Origin: Phoronis ovalis
Taxonomy: Eukaryota > Phoronida > Phoronidae
DNA length: 14,201 nucleotides
Assembly (NCBI GenBank): GCA_028565635.1
Contig: JAOXYB010033707.1
Location: 1-14,201 of the forward strand
Direction of reading: 5' to 3'
Positions 1-8,452 of the stretch are shown here, in pieces (the stretch's first letter is position 1; each line of letters begins with the position of its first letter). Below the pieces are notes generated by a model, which did no database searches, was not told the origin of the DNA, and was given only the letters and a program-made list of their open reading frames with translations. A program made the translations under genes and the position numbers.

Positions 1-220
1 ACTCTTATATATACAAAGATGGCTTTACAACTACAGAAACTACATCATATGATGGGCATCTGTCTGCACCCGCAGGCTTCTTGTTTAAAAAGTGGAGGAG
101 GCACTGTTGCAGAAGTGTCTATGATTTTACTTTCTGAAGATGGATCAAATGACAAACTGGGACAAAAGTACCATTTGATTATCAAAATAGAACTAATCAT
201 GATTAATCTTATTCTTATAG
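1..220 (+). other. Probable NDOR1 intron end (no exon recognised)
   Basis: This stretch ends in an acceptor-like 'ttattcttatag' at 209-220, directly before the first recognisable NDOR1 exon. Open frames cross it, but none resembles the NDOR1 flavodoxin domain or the segment that should come before the linker. I read it as the 3' part of an intron. A short exon of another kind cannot be excluded. Confidence 0.45.
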
Positions 221-427
221 ACCACCTCCGAGGTATAGAGTCATATATCATATGAATGAGTCATATACCGGAACAAATAGAGATCTAAATGTTAATGTTA
301 ACGATTCTAAATACAATAGAGTTCATCCTTATCAAGCAAAAATGATTTCTAATGAAAGAGTTACTGCCACTGATCATTTTCAAGATGTCAGGCTGGTCAA
401 ATTTGATATCAGTGGATCAGGTATAAG
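221..427 (+). CDS. NDOR1: NDOR1 exon: linker and start of the FAD domain
   Basis: The exon opens with one base that completes a codon, then reads PPRYRVIYHM. A poorly conserved Asn-rich stretch follows (NESYTGTNRDLNVNVND). It ends in the conserved MISNERVT, HFQDVRL and FDISGSGI. The acceptor is 'ttatag' before 221 and the donor is AG|GTATAA at 428. It ends with two bases of a Ser codon finished by the next exon. A downstream ATG at 252 is internal to the exon and not a start. Confidence 0.9.
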
Positions 428-2652
428 GTATAACTACATGTTTCTTAGGTAACTTCTTAATTTGAAGTTTTTATCATGAGTTTATTATCACGCTCTATAG
501 ATTTGTTTGAGGAACATTCAGTTGATTGGTAAACAGCACAACTGACATTTTCTATCAGATAAATTTAATATAACGCTTAGCTATTTAAAGTTAAGTTTGA
601 ATTCGTACAATGACTCGACAGAAATAAATAGCGTATTATATATTTATAGCTGTAGTAGTAAAATTTGGTATTCTTAACAAGTCGAGGCTCAGAAACAATG
701 CTGCAACTATCTGTATCTTAAAATGGATATGCTCTATTGAATATCTTGTATGCTTACTGACCATGTTTTCTTTAATATGGAAATATAAATTTTCTAAAAT
801 CTGGCTTACCATCTGCATAATTTTATTTCTGAGCAAATTTTCTGACTTTATTATGAAATTAAGACCATGAGTATGTATAGTATCTCAATATTCATAAAAT
901 GCAAACAAATTATTTTTTCAGTTACCAGCCAGGGGATGTTTTAATTATTCATCCCAGCAATTCTCCAGAAACTGTTAATGAGTTCCTAGATCACTTTCAT
1001 CTAGACGGAAACAGACAATTTACTCTGGAACCAACAGATTTAGGTTTATATAGGATTTTTAGCCACAAACTGTTTTAGTTTTAGTTGAATAATTCAATCC
1101 TGAGAAGGTAGATGTCACTGTTGCTTTGGACCGCATTTACTTCTGGCGGCCATGTTTCTGATTGGAAGTTATTCTCACAATTTTTGCTCTAAATAAAAAA
1201 AAAGATTGCTCATTAAACATTTTTAAAATTTAATGTAGAAACAAGGAAATTTGTTAATACTGTAATTTATTACGAAATTGTTGCAAAAATGATTTTGAAT
1301 AATGATGTAACCAAAACTTATTTGAAAGTAAGTTGTTTTTTTTACCACTATTTGATTAGAAGTCACTGTATATTTCAGATACTTTGGTACATAATATTGT
1401 TGATCTGTTGCCTAAGCCATGTTCCATAAGATATTTTGTGGAAAAATATTTAGACATCAATGCTGTACCTCATAGATATTTCTGGGAACTACTGTCACTC
1501 ATATCTGATGATGAACTTGAAAAAGAAAAACTACAAGAATTTTCTTCTGCTGCTGGACAGGTAGAGTATGGCACCCTTTGCCGTGGTAATTACTCTTAGA
1601 ACAAAGGTTATGCAGGTCGCTTTGACTATGTTCAAAGCTACAAGGAAACGATGGAGGTGGCAAAAAAAAAAGTGGAGTCCACTGAATACAAAATTGCATA
1701 GAACACTAGAATATACCGCAATATATTTATTGTGCTTCTAGTGAAACTAGCATGTTTTGTTTATAAATTACTCAGAAAGGAAGCATGCTCTTTGTTATCT
1801 TGTTTGTTCCTACTTGTGTACAAATGATTAGATTGCTGGTGTTGAAAACAGACACCGTCTTATGGCTAGAGGAATACAGAATGTAGGACTAAAATAAAAA
1901 CAAAAACCTTACATTTTGTCATAGTGTGCTATAATATAGCAAGGTTCAGTACAGTACAATAAGTGCTTATAATATATATTTTATTTGTTGCATTTTATTT
2001 TTCAGCAAGACCTGTTTGATTACTGCAATAGACCAAGAAGGACAACACTAGAGGTAAAGTTTCTATTTTCATAAATAAAGACTTAGTTTGTAATAATAGA
2101 ATCTTCTCATGCATAGCTGTTCCAGTCTCCCCCCTAATACTACATGTGCAAACCAAGCATACATTCAATAGGAATTCTAACAAACTTATCAAAATTAGAA
2201 ATAATTGCTAAGTTTAAATTTTTTTCCTGTTGATATAATATATAGTATAGTATAATACATGTACCAAAATGTTCTTTTTCTAAAATTTTGCCCCTGATTT
2301 TTTAAAATCAGATAAACCTATCAAAACATAAATTTTAGTCCTATGTTTATAGTGTAATTGATTGGTAGTTTGCACCTGTAAAAAACAGGAAGTAGAGGGT
2401 AAATCAACTGATGGAGAGTCTATCGCTTGATACATAGACTGAGTTTAACTTCCATTATATCAGTAAAGTTTTTTTACTATAACTGAATTAATTATAGGAT
2501 TCATATAATTGATCATTCATAAATGTTACAAACTTACATTACAGGTGTTTCAAGACTTTCCACAGACATCTGCTAAGACAAAATTTGATTATTTATTGGA
2601 TTTAATTCCACTAATACAACCCAGGGCATTTTCCATAGCTTCCTCTCAGAAG
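221..2652 (+). CDS. NDOR1: NDOR1, NADPH-dependent diflavin oxidoreductase 1 (partial, 5 internal exons)
   Basis: Exons are 221-427, 922-1043, 1379-1560, 2006-2053 and 2545-2652. They join in frame, starting on the third base of a codon, to 222 codons with GT-AG junctions throughout. The product matches the middle of NDOR1 (yeast Tah18). In order it reads a Pro-rich linker start (PPRY), SNERVT, HFQDVRL, FDISGSGIS, the FAD-domain PGDVLIIHPSNSPETV, LPKPCSIR, EKYLDI, ELEKEKLQEFSSA, DYCNRPRRTTLE, FDYLLDLIPLIQPRAFSIAS and SQK. RAFSIASS is the FAD-contacting Arg-x-x-Ser motif as it appears in NDOR1; cytochrome P450 reductases have RYYSIASS. In the known pathway the enzyme passes electrons from NADPH through FAD and FMN to CIAPIN1/Dre2 for cytosolic Fe-S assembly. 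The FMN domain must lie upstream of the window. The NADPH-binding half (expected GPGTG motif) was not found downstream. The identity is firm; whether the locus is complete is not known. Confidence 0.93.
428..921 (+). other. NDOR1 intron
   Basis: AT-rich intron from GTATAA to 'tattttttcag'. A 66-codon open frame on the minus strand (636-836) has no recognisable protein features and I do not call it a gene. Confidence 0.85.
922..1043 (+). CDS. NDOR1: NDOR1 exon: PGDVLIIHPSNS segment
   Basis: It follows a strong acceptor ('tattttttcag') and reads YQPGDVLIIHPSNSPETVNE, then FLDHFHLDGNRQFTLEPTDL. The PGDV and HPSNS motifs belong to the FAD-binding domain of diflavin reductases. It ends one base into an Asp codon at the donor G|GTTTAT. 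Confidence 0.92.
1044..1378 (+). other. NDOR1 intron
   Basis: Intron from GTTTAT to 'tatatttcag'. It holds a probable diverged fragment of the dispersed repeat seen elsewhere in the window (about 1105-1165). Otherwise it is AT-rich without visible structure. Confidence 0.85.
1105..1165 (+). repeat. Diverged fragment of the dispersed repeat (inside NDOR1 intron)
   Basis: The segment runs 'gagaaggtagatgtcactg' and then 'atttacttc', followed by 'tggcggccatgttt'. It follows the order of the repeat at 14130-14195 ('caggtctgatgtaa', 'gattacttcc', 'ggcggccatgttt'), with the middle 'aagatggccaatt' missing. The 13-base 'ggcggccatgttt' match is exact. The rest is weak. Confidence 0.4.
1379..1560 (+). 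CDS. NDOR1: NDOR1 exon: LPKPCSIR to EFSSAAGQ
   Basis: After 'tatatttcag' the exon completes an Asp codon and reads TLVHNIVDLLPKPCSIR, then FVEKYLDINAVPHRYFWELL and DDELEKEKLQEFSSAAGQ. These match the helical connecting part of the NDOR1 FAD domain. It ends in phase 0 at the donor CAG|GTAGAG. Confidence 0.93.
1561..2005 (+). other. NDOR1 intron
   Basis: AT-rich intron from GTAGAG to 'tttatttttcag'. No further coding signal, RNA gene or repeat was recognised in it. Confidence 0.85.
2006..2053 (+). CDS. NDOR1: NDOR1 exon: 16-codon small exon
   Basis: This 48-base phase 0-0 exon encodes QDLFDYCNRPRRTTLE. It matches the invariant EYCNRPRRT-like block of NDOR1 between the connecting helices and the second half of the FAD domain. 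The flanks are 'tttttcag' and GTAAAG. It is too short to be found by open-frame length alone. Confidence 0.92.
2054..2544 (+). other. NDOR1 intron
   Basis: AT-rich intron from GTAAAG to 'cttacattacag'. Nothing else was recognised in it. Confidence 0.85.
2545..2652 (+). CDS. NDOR1: NDOR1 exon: LLDLIPLIQPRAFSIASS
   Basis: This 36-codon, phase 0-0 exon reads VFQDFPQTSAKTKFDYLLDL and then IPLIQPRAFSIASSQK. R-A-F-S-I-A-S-S is the FAD-binding motif. The donor AAG|GTAAGA is close to consensus. If the donor were not used, the frame would stay open to a stop at 2746-2748, adding 31 unrelated residues. This is the last NDOR1 exon I can find in the window. Confidence 0.92.
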
Positions 2653-3964
2653 GTAAGAATTTTGCCTGGTACCTCTTGCCTACTTAATAGACCCTGTTGT
2701 AGTTTACTGTTTTTATTTTTTGATTGTTCATGCGCACTTCTAGTTTGATAAAGGATGGTTGGGGCTAAAAAAAGTTTGTAATAATAAAATCTCACTTTGA
2801 TCCATAGATGTCAACGTTAACAGAATAATGTTACTTTCTTGGGTTACAATATATTATACAATAATATGCTTCCTGACATGAAATATTCAATTATACCTCA
2901 TTATCTGTTTTCCTTTAGTTGGATTTTCTAGATGTCTAATCACCTGCTATCAAAAATCAGTAATTTTTAATGGCTGACCAAGTAGAAATGTAATTAATTT
3001 ATCTGCTAAAATAAATATGGTACATATAGCTGTCTGTTAGTTAAGATAATGACTACGAAAATACTTTCAGATATAGATTTGGTGAGTTGCAAAAGAGTTG
3101 CTGTATTTCTGGCATGTGATTTCTTATTGAAACTTAATAATTAGAAACATTTTAAAAATTAATCTGTCAAACATGTACAATCAAGTAGAATGGCTTTAAT
3201 TATTATGAAGGCATATTCCGCTTAAAATTGGGTAGTACATACCATATCAAATTAATGAGTGACAAACAGACGAATCCATTCATAACTACATGTATTTTAT
3301 GATATGTAGGGATATTTTCTGGTATGCTAGTGATGAAAAAGCATAATAAGTTTTTATGATAAAAGCAAAAAGTGCAAGTGATAATAACCATTGCGCTGAC
3401 ACATGACTTCTGTTTGTGTCTATGTACTGGATATAGAGAAGTTCCCTAATCTCCGGCTGAAACTGTTAAACACAATCTATGAATATGCTGAAATTGTTAC
3501 GAACATCATCTTATCAATGCATGGGAGGATGCTGTTATAACAATTCAGGATATAGGCTTAATAGTTTATTTTTAGACAGACAAAATGGTGATGATGTAAT
3601 TACACTTTAATACATGTACAAGTACATTTTTGAAGCCAATTTGGCAGCGTCTTGATAAGTTAAGTCTATATCTTTTGACCAAATGGAGATATCTCTGCCT
3701 TTGTAACTAGGCAAATAATTATGAAACCAAGGAAATTATAGTTAATATTTTAAATCAATTTGGTTATATATATATATAATTGAGTTGTTTTGTTAATTGG
3801 AGCTGCAAAAAAAAAAATGATTGAATATGTACTAGTAGCTGGATGTCTCCGTCCCTCCTTGTTACTGTAATTTTACAATACATTGTATAATTCACAGAAA
3901 AGATGTAATATGGCATTCTAGAACACAAACTTATATCTACTTTATATTATCTGGGACTATTATA
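2653..3964 (+). other. Noncoding, no next NDOR1 exon found
   Basis: The stretch begins at the intact donor of the last NDOR1 exon. I looked for the expected continuation (a hydrophobic VAVV-type strand, GPGTG, FFGCR-like motifs) and found none. It is AT-rich, with a short TA run near 3765-3779 and a small palindrome 'atgtacaagtacat' near 3614. It reads as intron or intergenic DNA. Confidence 0.6.
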
Positions 3965-4612
3965 ACAAAGTGTAGGTCAGATGTAATTTTCGCCCATATT
4001 ACTTAACAATATGGCCATGTTTGTTCCCAGAAAGACAAAGCATTGCATGACTAGATGATTCTGGATTTGTAAAAGCCATAGGTTGGTAGCATATTAGGCT
4101 AGGTAACATTATAAAATGACCTGGAGAAGTAGGTCACAGGTCTATCCAAATCATTTTCCAACATTTTTTGTTGTGCATCATACTTTCTTTGTCTCACACT
4201 AACTACTGCCGTTTTTATGCAATCAGCTTCATATTTGGTACAGGGTAAATACAGATTAAAGTACAGGACACTTATTATTTTTACCTAAATCACTTCCAAG
4301 ATGGTCGACTGGTGGCCATGTTGCTTACATGAGAAATAGCAATAACAGCTTTAGTCTTTATCTGATCAGCTTCGTATTTGGCATTGGCAAGTAAAGATCA
4401 ATACATTTTTTCTCAGTCATGCTATTTTTGCCCATAATTTGAAAACTCTGATACATAGAGTGATCGTTTTAAGTTAGAAGGTAAATAGAGACCAAATGCA
4501 GGTCAAGTTTGATTTTGATTTGGATCAGTTTCGCTTAGGTTCAACTGGCGGCCATTTTATTCCTGAGATAAACTGGGATGGCACTGTCTGCCAAAGCAGA
4601 CCTCTTGTTTAT
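3965..4612 (+). repeat. Dispersed composite repeat, copy 1
   Basis: It contains 'aggtcagatgtaatttt' (3975 onward), 'aaagccataggttggt' (4073 onward), two copies of the 'atcagcttcatatttggtac' type core (4222 and 4364) and 'cttccaagatggtcgact' followed by 'ggtggccatgttg' (4295-4325). The same landmarks, in the same orientation, recur at 13616-14201. It ends near 'gccaaagcagacctcttg', which looks like an element end. I see no open frame in it that looks like a transposase or reverse transcriptase, so it is probably non-autonomous. The class is not determined and the boundaries are approximate. Confidence 0.7.
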
Positions 4613-5156
4613 TTTAACTGAATTTGTTTCTAGTTCCATAGTGCATGTTTTTAAGAGCACAGGCTAATTTTTTAATGATAACAATTTATTTTTAAATCAA
4701 ATGTTTATGATAAGGTAATATATTGTTTTGATAATACCTAATATAGATGAGCATTGCAAATACATCAGCAACACATGGGGGAATTACAAATAATGAAAAT
4801 GTATATAAAGTATAAGTTAATAAATTTGCCAGTAATATTTGATAACAAAGAATAAATGCTTATTAGATTTCAAATGTAAAAAGCTGACCACAACTCACTT
4901 TTTTCATGACTCTGTATTCGACACGCCAAAAGATAACTTTATTAATCTCAAGGTGATAATCAATGACAACTAAAGAAGAAGTTTATTAATCTCAAGATAG
5001 TTATTATCATGTTAAATTGGAACATGTTTTTTTACTTGTACAGTTGTAATGAAGTGTAAAATGTGTTTTATATTTCTAACAAGATATGAAGTGGTAACGG
5101 TTACTTGCTGGTATTCATCAAGCTTATAAAGGATATAAATAAATACAGTCAATTTT
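4613..5156 (+). other. Noncoding, with a short direct repeat
   Basis: AT-rich. 'tttattaatctcaag' occurs at 4938-4952 and again at 4982-4996, 44 bases apart, each in a slightly different context. No coding signal was seen. Confidence 0.5.
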
Positions 5157-5490
5157 GCTAATGATGATGTTGATGTTCCACAAGGTGACAAGGCAGACAT
5201 TGTGGAATGTGTAGAATAAGTCAGCCTTAACAGGTTCGGTGTATTCCTTTTATCCGCTGTAGCATGAAAGGCACTGAATCATTAAAGGCAGTTTCAGTTT
5301 TCCAAAGCTATCTTGCCATTTTGTTGCAATTTTATGCTAATGATATAGTACAAAGATGTACGCACTATGGAACGCAGAATAAGTGGAACTAAAGCAGGCT
5401 CAATGTATTGCCTTTATCTGCTCTAGCATGAAAGGCGATTTCAGTTTTCCCAAGCTACCTGTCATGATTTTGAAATTTTAATGTTATCAT
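5157..5490 (+). repeat. Diverged two-unit tandem duplication
   Basis: Unit 1 (5157-5335) and unit 2 (5336-5490) both start at 'gctaatgat' after 'caatttt'. They share 'tggaa..agaataagt', 'atgaaaggc' and 'tttcagttttcc.aagcta' in the same order. Unit 2 lacks about 15 bases after 'atgaaaggc' and differs by many substitutions, so the duplication is old. No open frame is preserved through both units. Confidence 0.75.
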
Positions 5491-5925
5491 TTTATTGTAT
5501 GACACGTCTTAAAATTTAAAACAAAACCAAAAGTTGCACTTCATTTCTTGTTCCAGTTGATTAACAAAGTGACACTGAGAGTAATTATACAAGATAATTT
5601 TAGTTTGAAAAATACAATGCATTAAATTATACATTTAAGTGAACTTTCAACTTGTTTACATATAAACCCATTTTGTCAATTTGTGCAACTGAATTAAATT
5701 CATGAATTACGTCAAATCCTCTTCTACAGCAAGCTCTGGACCATTATTGAAAATAATGTATCTTCATTCTTTGTTGAAAAACAGCTACAAATGTTGGAAA
5801 GCTATCTTTAGTTCTGAACAGTTATCAATGAAAAGAGAACAAAAGACAACGAAATCAGAATTTAATACTATTTTAAAAATCAATACTGACATGAAATAAA
5901 CAAAGTTTTTAATTAAATAAAATGT

Positions 5926-5966
5926 GACAATTATTATTGATTATATGTTGTACAGGAATAATGATT
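5926..5966 (+). promoter_or_regulatory. Upstream block 1 shared by both GPCR genes
   Basis: 'ttattattgatta' followed by 'acagga' occurs here and at 10816-10846, about 600 and 820 bases before the respective start codons. This copy has about 7 extra bases between the two parts. It alone could be chance in AT-rich DNA. Blocks 2 and 3 in the same order make common descent likely. Confidence 0.45.
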
Positions 5967-6126
5967 ACCAAGTTGTATAAAGCATGACTACATTTGCATT
6001 TTTATGTAGAAGCAGAAATTTCTAGTATCCATTAACTACGTTGACATATGAATTCTGTTTTTAATGTTAGAAATTATTCAGATGGACTACTGTGCATTGG
6101 ATTTTAGTAACTGCCCATGAATGATT

Positions 6127-6195
6127 TATAACTGAAATATCTCTTTGAGCTCTCTTTGAGATATCCAAATTTTCAGTGGTGCAGATATACAAATA
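6127..6195 (+). promoter_or_regulatory. Upstream block 2 shared by both GPCR genes
   Basis: 'ataactgaa' is followed by 'gagatatcc' and 'attttcagtgg' and then an AT-rich TATA-like end. It aligns with 'ataactgaa', 'gagcatccc', 'attttcaatgg' and 'ttatataaaa' at 10997-11054. This copy contains an extra 11-base tandem repeat ('ctctttgagct' then 'ctctttgagat') that the other copy lacks. Confidence 0.6.
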
Positions 6196-6223
6196 TTATG
6201 GTAGAACAGATCGGGTGATTGAT

Positions 6224-6231
6224 TATAAAAG
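6224..6231 (+). promoter_or_regulatory. TATA-box candidate, first GPCR gene
   Basis: TATAAAAG lies about 300 bases before the start codon and just downstream of shared block 2. It matches the TATA consensus, but such strings are common in DNA this AT-rich. Confidence 0.3.
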
Positions 6232-6320
6232 CATAGTGTTCTGCCGCCTATCTATCTGAGATATCCATCTAACAAAAAAAATACAATAGAATTGAGCCAT
6301 TAACAAGTTGATCTTTAGGA

Positions 6321-6386
6321 GACATGCATAATTAAGAAATGCTTGCGTACAAAAGGAGCATGACGTTACCTGCCAGGAATTTAGTT
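6321..6386 (+). promoter_or_regulatory. Upstream block 3 shared by both GPCR genes
   Basis: 'gacatgcataatta' and, after a spacer, 'tacctgccaggaatttagtt' correspond to 'gacatgcaaaatta' and 'taccagccacggatttcagt' at 11431-11474. The spacer is longer here. 'atgcaaaatta' in the other copy resembles a POU/octamer-type site. That reading is only inference. Confidence 0.55.
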
Positions 6387-6414
6387 ACAATGTACATAAA
6401 GAAAGTACATTGTA
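6386..6414 (+). repeat. Perfect 10-base inverted repeat upstream of the GPCR
   Basis: TACAATGTAC at 6386-6395 and GTACATTGTA at 6405-6414 are separated by nine bases. It lies about 110 bases before the start codon, directly after shared block 3. The second receptor gene does not have it at the matching place. It could be a dimer-binding site or a hairpin in the 5' UTR. Confidence 0.6.
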
Positions 6415-6524
6415 GTTTCTATTTATAATTTTTTCTTTAAAAATATCAACAGTTTCAGTGAAAAACTATTCAGAAGATCAAACTTTGTGTGGTAAAGATG
6501 TTATTTTACTCGACTTAAACAATA

Positions 6525-7859
6525 ATGCAAGAAACAAATTTGTCACTAGCTGGACTGCAGGATGGATTAGAGATAAATGCTACACGCTCAGGCATAGATA
6601 CATTTACTAATGCAGAAAACCTTTTCAGTATTTTCAGTGGAATTTATATATTCCTTGACATAACTTTAATAATTTTTATCATTCCTGGGAATTTGCTAGT
6701 TATCACAGCTTATCATAAACGGGAACATTTACGCACTTTGTCAAGTTTTTGGACAACACAACTTGCTTATGCTGATTTGTGTGTTGGCTTGGGACTTATT
6801 TTTTATGTGGGAACTCTAATGTTGCCACATCATCTCTTTTGTGACATGATACTTTGTACTATTCGATATGCGCTTCTAATCATGCCAAGTTTTGTATCTG
6901 TCTTAACACTGGTTTTTCTTACTGTTGATCGATATTTGAAGATCGTAAAACCACTGAAGTATGAAAAACTTATGTCACCAATTGCATACAAAGCTGCGGG
7001 AATGATATGGACAGTATCAATAATACTTTGCATTGTGTCTCCTCTTTTATCTTATAATCAACGGAAGCACAAAAAGGAACTCTGCAATCAAGTAAATGGA
7101 ATTCCTAAATCTGTCCTATTGGTAATAACTGGAATTGATCTTATAGGTGCAGTACTTTTAATAGTACTTTATGTAAAACTGTACATTATTGCGCATAGAT
7201 CTACAAAAAAGATGATCCCCAAGTTGGGAATAATTTACACAGACTCCAGTCAGATAACTGACATTATACAAGTGCCCAAACCACTTAAGCAAACAGATGT
7301 GCTGGCCCAAGGGAATGGAAAATGTCCAAATGAAATAACTGCCATTTCTCACAAAGGAAATGAACAGAACAATGTTACCTGTAAACAAAACGGAGAATTC
7401 TGCAATGAAATTGATAGATCAGTAAACGTGAGACTATCACAAATCAAAGAAATGCCAACTACATCTCATAATAACATTGGCATATTAGAAAAACCTAATT
7501 GTAACAATTGCATACCCGCTGTAAATCTAAAGCAAAAATATTATAAACAAGAACTAAAAGGTTTAAAAACTATTGGAATGATTTTAGGTGCCTTTATTGG
7601 ATTGTGGACACCATACATGCTGCTTATTCATATAGAAGTATTATTACATGTGCCTCCTGGTTCACTATTTAGTAATATAAGAGGAGTGTTTAGTGTCCTT
7701 GGTATTATGAACAGTCTCATTAATCCATTTATCTATGCTAGGAGAATGCCAGAATTTAGACACGAGTTTCGCCGTTTATTGTGTTGGAAGTCAAATCGTG
7801 TTATTGCAGTGAATCGTAAAGAAGAAACGAGGGTAGTAAACATTTCTAGCTCTGTTTGA
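6525..7859 (+). CDS. Class A (rhodopsin-like) GPCR, paralog 1, 444 aa, single exon
   Basis: This is a seven-helix plasma-membrane receptor expected to signal through heterotrimeric G proteins. The N-terminus has sequons at N5 and N18. Helices lie roughly at 38-62, 74-98, 108-133, 153-176, 195-222, 346-372 and 384-405. Hallmarks are N56 (1.50, PGN), D84 (2.50), C111 (3.25) paired with loop cysteine C187, DRY at 135-137, W162 (4.50), LWTP at 360-363 in place of CWxP, and NPFIY at 400-404. Helix 8 ends at C420, a likely palmitoylation site. The third cytoplasmic loop is long (over 100 residues). Position 3.32 is Leu, so an amine ligand is unlikely, and 5.50 is Gly where Pro is usual. The start is supported by an in-frame TAA nine bases upstream and by the matching start of the second paralog. 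The tail ends SSSV, a possible PDZ ligand. I cannot name the ligand; the closest general resemblance is to the adenosine/melanocortin-type class A receptors. Confidence 0.95.
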   Translation: MQETNLSLAGLQDGLEINATRSGIDTFTNAENLFSIFSGIYIFLDITLIIFIIPGNLLVITAYHKREHLRTLSSFWTTQLAYADLCVGLGLIFYVGTLMLPHHLFCDMILCTIRYALLIMPSFVSVLTLVFLTVDRYLKIVKPLKYEKLMSPIAYKAAGMIWTVSIILCIVSPLLSYNQRKHKKELCNQVNGIPKSVLLVITGIDLIGAVLLIVLYVKLYIIAHRSTKKMIPKLGIIYTDSSQITDIIQVPKPLKQTDVLAQGNGKCPNEITAISHKGNEQNNVTCKQNGEFCNEIDRSVNVRLSQIKEMPTTSHNNIGILEKPNCNNCIPAVNLKQKYYKQELKGLKTIGMILGAFIGLWTPYMLLIHIEVLLHVPPGSLFSNIRGVFSVLGIMNSLINPFIYARRMPEFRHEFRRLLCWKSNRVIAVNRKEETRVVNISSSV

Positions 7860-8120
7860 CATATGACCTCTCTAAAGCCAGCTTACAACAGAATGTTACA
7901 GTTCTTCACAGAAAAATTATATCCTTAAATAATGACATTGTTAGCCTAAAATTAAAAGCACTTGTGTTTTACATATAAAACTAGTGTTCATTAATGCATA
8001 ATGGTATTTAATGTTTATGCTTACAATAGATACTTATGACAATGATATTGTAATTCTTTTATTCAAGACTATTTTCAGATCCCCTACAATGTCTTAAGTA
8101 ATTTAACATTTTCTTATAAA

Positions 8121-8126
8121 ATTAAA
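8121..8126 (+). terminator. Poly(A) signal candidate of the first GPCR gene
   Basis: ATTAAA, the common variant of AATAAA, lies about 260 bases after the stop codon. A second ATTAAA at 7951 is closer. Neither can be preferred from sequence alone. Confidence 0.25.
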
Positions 8127-8420
8127 GTTTAGTTGAATATCAGGCCGCAGCTTAATAAGAATCACAGGAAATGTTACGCAGTTCAATATTTAAATGGTAA
8201 TTGCAATATTAGTTGCAAGAGCATTCAAGTAAAAAATCTCACAGCATACACATTATTTTCATTGCTCAGCAGTTAAAAAGCTAGTATGGACACATGTTAA
8301 AAAATACTGAATTGCATTTTTTGAGATAGAAAATAGAGCACATTCAAATAGTTTTTTTAATAATCTCAACTCTAGCAGTTTGCCATAAGGTAATAAATAG
8401 GGAGGTTATAAGTGGGCAAT

Positions 8421-8452
8421 TTTCCTTTTTCTCCTGTTCTCTTTCTGTACAG
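8421..8452 (+). other. Orphan splice-acceptor-like sequence
   Basis: A long pyrimidine tract ('tttcctttttctcctgttct' onward) ends in 'ctgtacag' at 8452. It is one of the best acceptor-like strings outside the called exons. Read in phase 0 from 8453, the next 15 codons are AMKTVTCKWVLGTKK and then TGA. This does not match the expected NDOR1 continuation. It could be a terminal or untranslated exon of an unrecognised transcript, or chance. Confidence 0.25.

Larger units (their letters stand above)
5491..6524 (+). promoter_or_regulatory. Upstream region of the first GPCR gene
   Basis: This holds the presumed promoter and 5' UTR of the receptor gene starting at 6525. Three short blocks also occur, in the same order, upstream of the second receptor. 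A TATAAAAG box candidate lies at 6224-6231 and a perfect 10-base inverted repeat at 6386-6414. An open frame at 5702-5899 has no recognisable protein features and is not called. The transcription start is not determined. Confidence 0.5.

Noticed and set aside
19-255. 78-codon open frame (+) at the left edge
   Set aside because: It runs across the NDOR1 acceptor in a different frame from the exon and resembles no known protein.
3765-3779. Short (TA)n run
   Set aside because: Too short to call a microsatellite in DNA this AT-rich.
5702-5899. 65-codon open frame (+)
   Set aside because: It has no recognisable domain, no exon-like flanks and low-complexity Ser/Lys content. Such frames are expected by chance.
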